From positions 124,001 through 188,000 of the forward strand of contig NZ_JADLQO010000006.1 in NCBI RefSeq assembly GCF_015477775.1: DNA of 64,000 bases, in the 5' to 3' direction. The DNA is from Nocardia abscessus. Its GTDB lineage: Bacteria; Actinomycetota; Actinomycetes; Mycobacteriales; Mycobacteriaceae. A model generated the notes under the pieces. The model did no database searches. It worked only from the letters and a program-made list of their open reading frames with translations, and was not told where the DNA came from. Both the position numbers and the translations under genes were made by a program. Positions 60,365-64,000 of the stretch are shown in pieces; positions within the stretch are counted from its first letter, which is position 1, and the number at the start of each line of letters is the position of its first letter.

Positions 60365-60880
60365 ATGAGCGTGAGCCGGATACGCGATGACTTGCGGTCC
60401 TACCGGCGGGTCGCCGCCGCCGTCGACGCGGTGTGCGCGGTGGCGGCCGACTTCGACGCGACCACCCTCGACGAGGTCGTTCGCGCGATCGCGGGCGAGC
60501 GGCGCCGCGAGATCGAGATCGCCAGTGCGCGTCTGGGTCCCGGCGTCTGCGGGCAGCGCCGGTTCTACCCCGACCGCGACGTGATCGTGCTGGCCGAGAC
60601 CCTGCCGAGCCGCGAGCACACCCTCGCCCACGAACTGGGGCACATCGTCTTCGATCACGAAGGCGTGCCCGCGCCCGAGGTGACCTTGGCGGCGAGCGAC
60701 GACCTGATCGCCTACATGCTCAGCCAGCGCGCGCACCAGCAGATCGTCGACGACGGCGCCGACGAACTCGCCGAATGGGAGGCCGAGACGTTCGCCGCCA
60801 TGCTGATGACCCGGCTGCGCGTGTTCGACAACCGGGGCGCGGGCGTCTCGGTCCTTCGATTCGACGAGGCACTCGGATGA
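60365..60880 (+). CDS. ImmA/IrrE-like zinc peptidase
   Basis: A 171-residue protein with HELGH at residues 89-93 (HExxH zinc motif) and a later acidic third-ligand region (WEAETFAAMLM). ImmA/IrrE proteins cut HTH repressors or otherwise signal. Its ATG is 10 bases after the repeat protein and its end overlaps the membrane protein gene (ATGA). The EspR-like HTH protein at 62177 is a possible partner. Confidence 0.82.
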   Translation: MSVSRIRDDLRSYRRVAAAVDAVCAVAADFDATTLDEVVRAIAGERRREIEIASARLGPGVCGQRRFYPDRDVIVLAETLPSREHTLAHELGHIVFDHEGVPAPEVTLAASDDLIAYMLSQRAHQQIVDDGADELAEWEAETFAAMLMTRLRVFDNRGAGVSVLRFDEALG

Positions 60881-61887
60881 CCCTGTGGACGACGGCTCTG
60901 CTGGTCTGGACGGCCGCCGGCGCACGGGTCGGGCGCGTCCTGGTCAAACCCGCGACCACGGCCCGGGTGGCCATCGTCGTCGCGGTGGCCGCGGTGGCGC
61001 TCGCCGCCACCGTCGCCGTGCCCGAGGTCGCGGTCGCCGTGAACAATCTCGTTCCCGGCGGTGTGCACGCGGGCTGGCTGTCCGATGGAGTGGTCACCGC
61101 GAGCTGGATCGCGTTCGCGGCGGCCACCTCGGTCGTCGCCGCGGCGGCCTGGCCCGTGGTGTCGCGGCAGAACCTGCGGCAGATCGGCCTGGGCATCTAT
61201 GGCGTCGGCCTGTTCGCGGTCGTGGTCACGCTGGCCTGGTCGTTCACTGTCGGCTGGGTGGCCGTGGCCGGGGGATGCGCCTTCGTCGTCGTGACCGGAT
61301 TGCGCAATCTGGACTGGACCGCGCTCGGCCGTGGCATCGCGCTCTATACGGCGGGAACCGCGTTGGTCGCGGTGCTGGCCGTGGGGCAGATCCGGCGCGC
61401 GTTCGAGCACGCGCCCCGCGTCGCGCCCGGCGACCGGACCTGGGCCTGGCCCGTCTGGGGGATCGCGAGCCTGCTCATCGCGCTCGGCGCGGTGTGGATC
61501 GTGGTGGAACTCTGGGTGCGCGCGCGGGTGCTGATGCGCCGGATCCGTCCGCTGCACCGGGTCATGGTCGGGCGCTTTCCCGAAGTGGTCGCGCACGAAC
61601 AGACCGGATTCTCCACGCAGCTAGCGGCTTCCGACCAGGTGGCGCAGATCATCGACGCGCTGTATCTACAGTCCGGTGGGGGGCTCGTGCTGGCGGAACT
61701 CGCACCGCCGCCCACCTCCGTGCCGGAACGGGCCGATCGGGTCGCGCGGTGGGCGCGCGATCCCGTGGGAGAGTTCGCGGTGGACGCCCGATGGATTGCT
61801 CCGCCCGAAGGCATTAGTCCTCGGGGATGGGTTCAGGCCATCGCGCGGGCCTATCGGGCCACCTCGTCCGTGGCCGCGCGAAATTGA
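60877..61887 (+). CDS. Polytopic membrane protein (MAB_1171c/DUF6545-like)
   Basis: A 336-residue protein with about seven transmembrane helices in the first 225 residues (starting TLWTTALLVWTAAGARVGR) and a cytoplasmic C-terminal domain with RVLMRRIRPLHRVMVGRFPEVV. This resembles the DUF6545/MAB_1171c family, which is often encoded with ImmA/IrrE-like peptidases and XRE regulators. Co-translated with the ImmA-like gene. The family is named from memory of its layout; function unknown. Confidence 0.7.
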   Translation: MTLWTTALLVWTAAGARVGRVLVKPATTARVAIVVAVAAVALAATVAVPEVAVAVNNLVPGGVHAGWLSDGVVTASWIAFAAATSVVAAAAWPVVSRQNLRQIGLGIYGVGLFAVVVTLAWSFTVGWVAVAGGCAFVVVTGLRNLDWTALGRGIALYTAGTALVAVLAVGQIRRAFEHAPRVAPGDRTWAWPVWGIASLLIALGAVWIVVELWVRARVLMRRIRPLHRVMVGRFPEVVAHEQTGFSTQLAASDQVAQIIDALYLQSGGGLVLAELAPPPTSVPERADRVARWARDPVGEFAVDARWIAPPEGISPRGWVQAIARAYRATSSVAARN

Positions 61888-62051
61888 CCGACTTCGCGCG
61901 AATACGATCAATCCGACGCAATAGCGCTACTGATCGGACTTTTCGGACAGACCGGTTGGATCGGGAATCTCGTTCGGCGCGAACGTAGACCGCTCTATCG
62001 CGCCGAAAGCGGTTATGCAGGCATGTGATCCGGACCACAGCGAGGGCCGGA

Positions 62052-62089
62052 GCGGGTACGTGTCCGAAATTCTCGGGGCACGTACCCGC
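62052..62089 (+). terminator. Hairpin downstream of the membrane protein gene
   Basis: Perfect 11-base stem GCGGGTACGTG / CACGTACCCGC, with a second short stem (CCGA/TCGG) inside the loop. It lies 164 bases beyond the stop at 61887, in the convergent region with the EspR-like gene, and may end the rightward operon. Confidence 0.5.
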
Positions 62090-62127
62090 GCCGGTTGTGT
62101 GCTGCGCATCTTTGCGCGTGCATAACA

Positions 62128-62162
62128 CAGCACAGTGCGACCCAGCGGGTCGCACTGTGCTG
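62128..62162 (-). terminator. Long hairpin terminator after the EspR-like gene
   Basis: Perfect 16-base stem (left arm CAGCACAGTGCGACCC, right arm 62147-62162) with a three-base loop AGC. It lies just beyond the EspR-like gene stop (62177) on the minus strand. One of the strongest hairpins in the window. Confidence 0.78.
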
Positions 62163-62176
62163 CCGTGCGGGAGAAC

Positions 62177-62593
62177 CTATTCGGTGCCGTCCGGAGGAAT
62201 TTCGGGCAAGCCTTCGCTGGCCCGCAACTTCTCCGCCATGGACGTGAGCAGGTTCTGTGATTCTTCGGACAAGTCGAACGCTCTACTCGACAGCCGCCGC
62301 AGTCCGTAGCCCTGCAGCTGGGACAGCAGCTCCAGATCGTGATCGATCTTGGCGGCATAGATGTCGTTGAAGAAGTAGTCCGGCTTGACCTTGAAGAACT
62401 TCGCCAGGGCGGCCACCGTCTCATCCGACGGGTTCGTCCGTTGTCCCGACCGCAACTGCGACAGGTACGGTTTCGAGATCGGATGTCCGGAGGCCGTCAG
62501 CGCCGCCGCAACCTCCGCGTTGGTGTGCGGCTTACGCCCCGGGGGATGCACGGTTTCGAACAGCTTGTTCAGCCGCGCCGCGAAATCAGCCAT
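62177..62593 (-). CDS. EspR-like XRE regulator
   Basis: A 138-residue HTH protein: FAARLNKLFETVHPPGRKPHTNAEVAAALTASGHPISKPYLSQLRSGQRTNPSDETVAALAKFFKVKPDYFFND, followed by a helical C-terminal domain. Sequence and length are very close to EspR of Mycobacterium tuberculosis (Rv3849), a nucleoid-associated regulator that also activates ESX-1 genes. ATG 62593. Its proximity to an ImmA-like peptidase and to ESX genes in the same window makes a link possible. Whether it is the true EspR orthologue cannot be told here. Confidence 0.83.
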   Translation of the reverse strand: MADFAARLNKLFETVHPPGRKPHTNAEVAAALTASGHPISKPYLSQLRSGQRTNPSDETVAALAKFFKVKPDYFFNDIYAAKIDHDLELLSQLQGYGLRRLSSRAFDLSEESQNLLTSMAEKLRASEGLPEIPPDGTE

Positions 62594-62952
62594 TGTGAGC
62601 CGCCCAATTCCCTTCGCTGTACTAACAGTCGTTATCTCGGATACGTATCATTGATATTAGCGGCTCAGTAACTGAAAACCTACGCCTGATTCCGGATTTC
62701 CTTGAAGCTTCTAGGTCGGAAGGCGGCGAAGGCACTGGGACGGTCGCGTTTGCGGGTCACGCCAAGGCCTCTCGAGAAGCCGCGGTACGAACCGGTTCTG
62801 GCCCGTCGCTGGGGTCTCGACGCAAGGGGTCTTGATAGCCGCAAGATAGCTGACGTCTCATGGACTCGACGGTACATGAGTTTGTGTGGCGTACGACACG
62901 TTTGTGCCCCTAGGGGATGAACGTTCAACCAACGCGTGCGAAATGGTTGAAG
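62594..62952. other. Intergenic region upstream of the EspR-like gene
   Basis: About 360 bases with several perfect palindromes: GATACGTATC (62640-62649), GAACCGGTTC (62789-62798) and CCCCTAGGGG (62907-62916). It contains the promoter of the EspR-like gene and possibly a small RNA; no ORF with convincing coding character was found. The palindrome nearest the EspR-like gene could be an autoregulatory site. Confidence 0.45.
62924..62951 (-). terminator. Hairpin downstream of fadA5
   Basis: Perfect 8-base stem TTCAACCA / TGGTTGAA with a 12-base loop, two bases before the fadA5 stop codon on the minus strand side. It is a modest terminator for fadA5. Confidence 0.5.
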
Positions 62953-64000
62953 TCACAAACGTTCGATGATCGTCCCTGTCGCGAGTGCGCCACCGGCGCA
63001 CATGAGAACCATTGCGGTAGAGCGATCGGAGCGCTCCAGCTCGTGCAAAGCCGTTGTGATGAGGCGAGATCCGGTGGAACCGACCGGATGCCCGAGGGCG
63101 ATGGCGCCGCCGTTGACATTGACCCGGTCCATGTCCGGCTGATGGACCGACGCCCAGGAAAGCGCGACCGACGCGAACGCCTCGTTGATCTCGAAGAGGT
63201 CGATGTCCCCGATGCTCATGCCGGACCGCTCCAGCAGCCTGGTGCACGCCTGCACCGGGCCGTCGAGGTGGAACTCGGGCTCGGCGCCGACCACTGCCTG
63301 GGTGACGATCCGCGCCCGCGGCCGCAAACCGGCCCGCTGAGCGGCCTTTTCGTCCATCAGCAGCACCGCGGCGGCGCCGTCGGATATCTGCGAGGACGAG
63401 CCCGCGGTGTGCACGCCGCCTTCCAGCACCGGCTTCAGCTTCGCCAAGCCCTCGACGGTGGTCTCGCGCAGGCCCTGATCCCGTGCCACGTCGAGCTTTT
63501 CTCCGGTGGGATTGCCCTCTTTGTCCACTCCGGGGGCGGTGACGGTGAGCACCTCGCGATCGAATCGGCCTTCCGCCCATGCTTGCCCCGCCAAGCGCTG
63601 CGAGCGCGCGCCGAACGCGTCCACATCCGCGCGAGTAATGCCGCGCCGCTTGGCGATTCGCTCCGCCGCCTCGAACTGGTTGGGCAGGTCGATGTTCCAC
63701 GACGCGGGCCTGCGCGGCCCGGCGTTCTCGCCGACGTTGGCGCCCAGCGGAACCCGGCTCATCGCCTCCACGCCGCAGGCCATGCCGATCTCGATGGCGT
63801 CGGCCGCGATCAGGCCCGCGATCAGATGGTTGGCCTGCTGGGCCGAGCCGCACTGGGTGTCGATCGTGGTGGCGCCGACCTGCCACGGCAGGCCCGCGTG
63901 CAGCCATGCGACCCGGGTGACGTTGTTGGACTGTTCGCCCGCCTGGGTGACGCAGCCGCCGATGACCTGTTCGACCTGCGCGGGGTCCAGGTGCGCGCGC
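62953..64000 (-). CDS. fadA5: Steroid side-chain thiolase FadA5 (5' end beyond window)
   Basis: The 349 visible C-terminal residues are a thiolase: active cysteine in DTQCGSAQQANHL (near 63850), MSRVPLGANVG, NEAFASVALSW, NGGAIALGHPVGSTG and the C-terminal CAGGALATGTIIERL. In mycobacteria FadA5 does the thiolysis of 3-oxo-side-chain CoA esters. The sequence is more like FadA5 than the FadA6 at 42592, and side-chain genes lie at the other end of this window. The gene runs past position 64000, so the start is not seen. Confidence 0.85.
   Translation of the reverse strand, partial: RAHLDPAQVEQVIGGCVTQAGEQSNNVTRVAWLHAGLPWQVGATTIDTQCGSAQQANHLIAGLIAADAIEIGMACGVEAMSRVPLGANVGENAGPRRPASWNIDLPNQFEAAERIAKRRGITRADVDAFGARSQRLAGQAWAEGRFDREVLTVTAPGVDKEGNPTGEKLDVARDQGLRETTVEGLAKLKPVLEGGVHTAGSSSQISDGAAAVLLMDEKAAQRAGLRPRARIVTQAVVGAEPEFHLDGPVQACTRLLERSGMSIGDIDLFEINEAFASVALSWASVHQPDMDRVNVNGGAIALGHPVGSTGSRLITTALHELERSDRSTAMVLMCAGGALATGTIIERL

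Noticed and set aside
62702..62920. 72-codon plus ORF upstream of fadA5
   Set aside because: TTG start, no ribosome site, Arg-rich as in random GC-rich translation.
1..64000. tRNA, rRNA, CRISPR or insertion sequence
   Set aside because: No cloverleaf-like tRNA ends, no spaced short repeats and no transposase motifs were found on reading both strands.

Overview
The window is high-GC actinobacterial DNA, most likely from Nocardia or a close relative (Rhodococcus or Gordonia type). The basis is dense GTG/ATG starts with ATGA/GTGA overlaps, a steroid-ring catabolic gene set laid out much like the mycobacterial cholesterol cluster, and ESX/type VII substrates (WXG100, EspG, DUF3558 lipoprotein). 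No insertion sequence, phage, CRISPR array, rRNA or tRNA was seen.

Layout. 0-1.6 kb: end of a side-chain retro-aldolase operon (chsH2 end, chsH1, ltp2). 1.6-8.1 kb: housekeeping genes (Nudix, TetR, ZapE, and a DUF4129/MoxR/DUF58 membrane cluster resembling the mycobacterial moxR3 locus). 8.2-15.5 kb: chsH3-like hydratase, kstD, a second KstD-like flavoprotein, and hsaE-hsaG-hsaF. 15.5-17.9 kb: secreted lipase, YdeI-like protein and a truncated PIN-domain toxin. 17.9-23.2 kb: hsaA-hsaD-hsaC-hsaB diverging from kshA and a small Cys-rich partner. 23.4-32.9 kb: accessory genes (MBL hydrolase, cupins, AraC, APH-like kinase, DUF427, MFS/MarR, TetR/cupin, berberine-bridge-like oxidase). 33.1-43.8 kb: HIP-degradation genes fadE33-fadE32-fadE31-echA-fadD3, diverging from fadE30-ipdF, then a hypothetical gene, kstR2 and fadA6. 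43.9-53.3 kb: secreted repeat protein, ESX genes, and a type VII ADP-ribosyltransferase toxin cassette. 53.6-59.2 kb: ipdC-ipdB-ipdA-echA20 diverging from two SDRs. 59.3-62.6 kb: Gly/Ser/Ala repeat surface protein, ImmA/IrrE-like peptidase, polytopic membrane protein and an EspR-like regulator. 63-64 kb: 3' part of fadA5.

How the genes work together. ChsH1/ChsH2/Ltp2, ChsH3 and FadA5 shorten the sterol side chain. KstD and KshA open ring B. HsaAB, HsaC and HsaD split rings A/B, and HsaE-HsaF-HsaG turn the released C6 acid into central metabolites. FadD3 activates the remaining HIP, and FadE30, IpdF, IpdC, EchA20, IpdAB, FadE31-33 and FadA6 degrade rings C/D. Matches to the KstR operator (TnnAACnnGTTnnA) lie in both hsa/ksh/kstD divergent regions. 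Palindromes close to the KstR2 operator (AnCAAGnnCTTGnT) lie at the three HIP-gene promoters. The window therefore carries two steroid regulons interrupted by unrelated accessory blocks.

The best candidates for something new are the ESX-linked ADP-ribosyltransferase toxin with a putative immunity protein, the repeat protein/ImmA/membrane protein/EspR-like module, the four-cysteine protein coupled to kshA, and a 16-codon ORF joining fadE32 to fadE33. All assignments come from reading the sequence; no database search was run.
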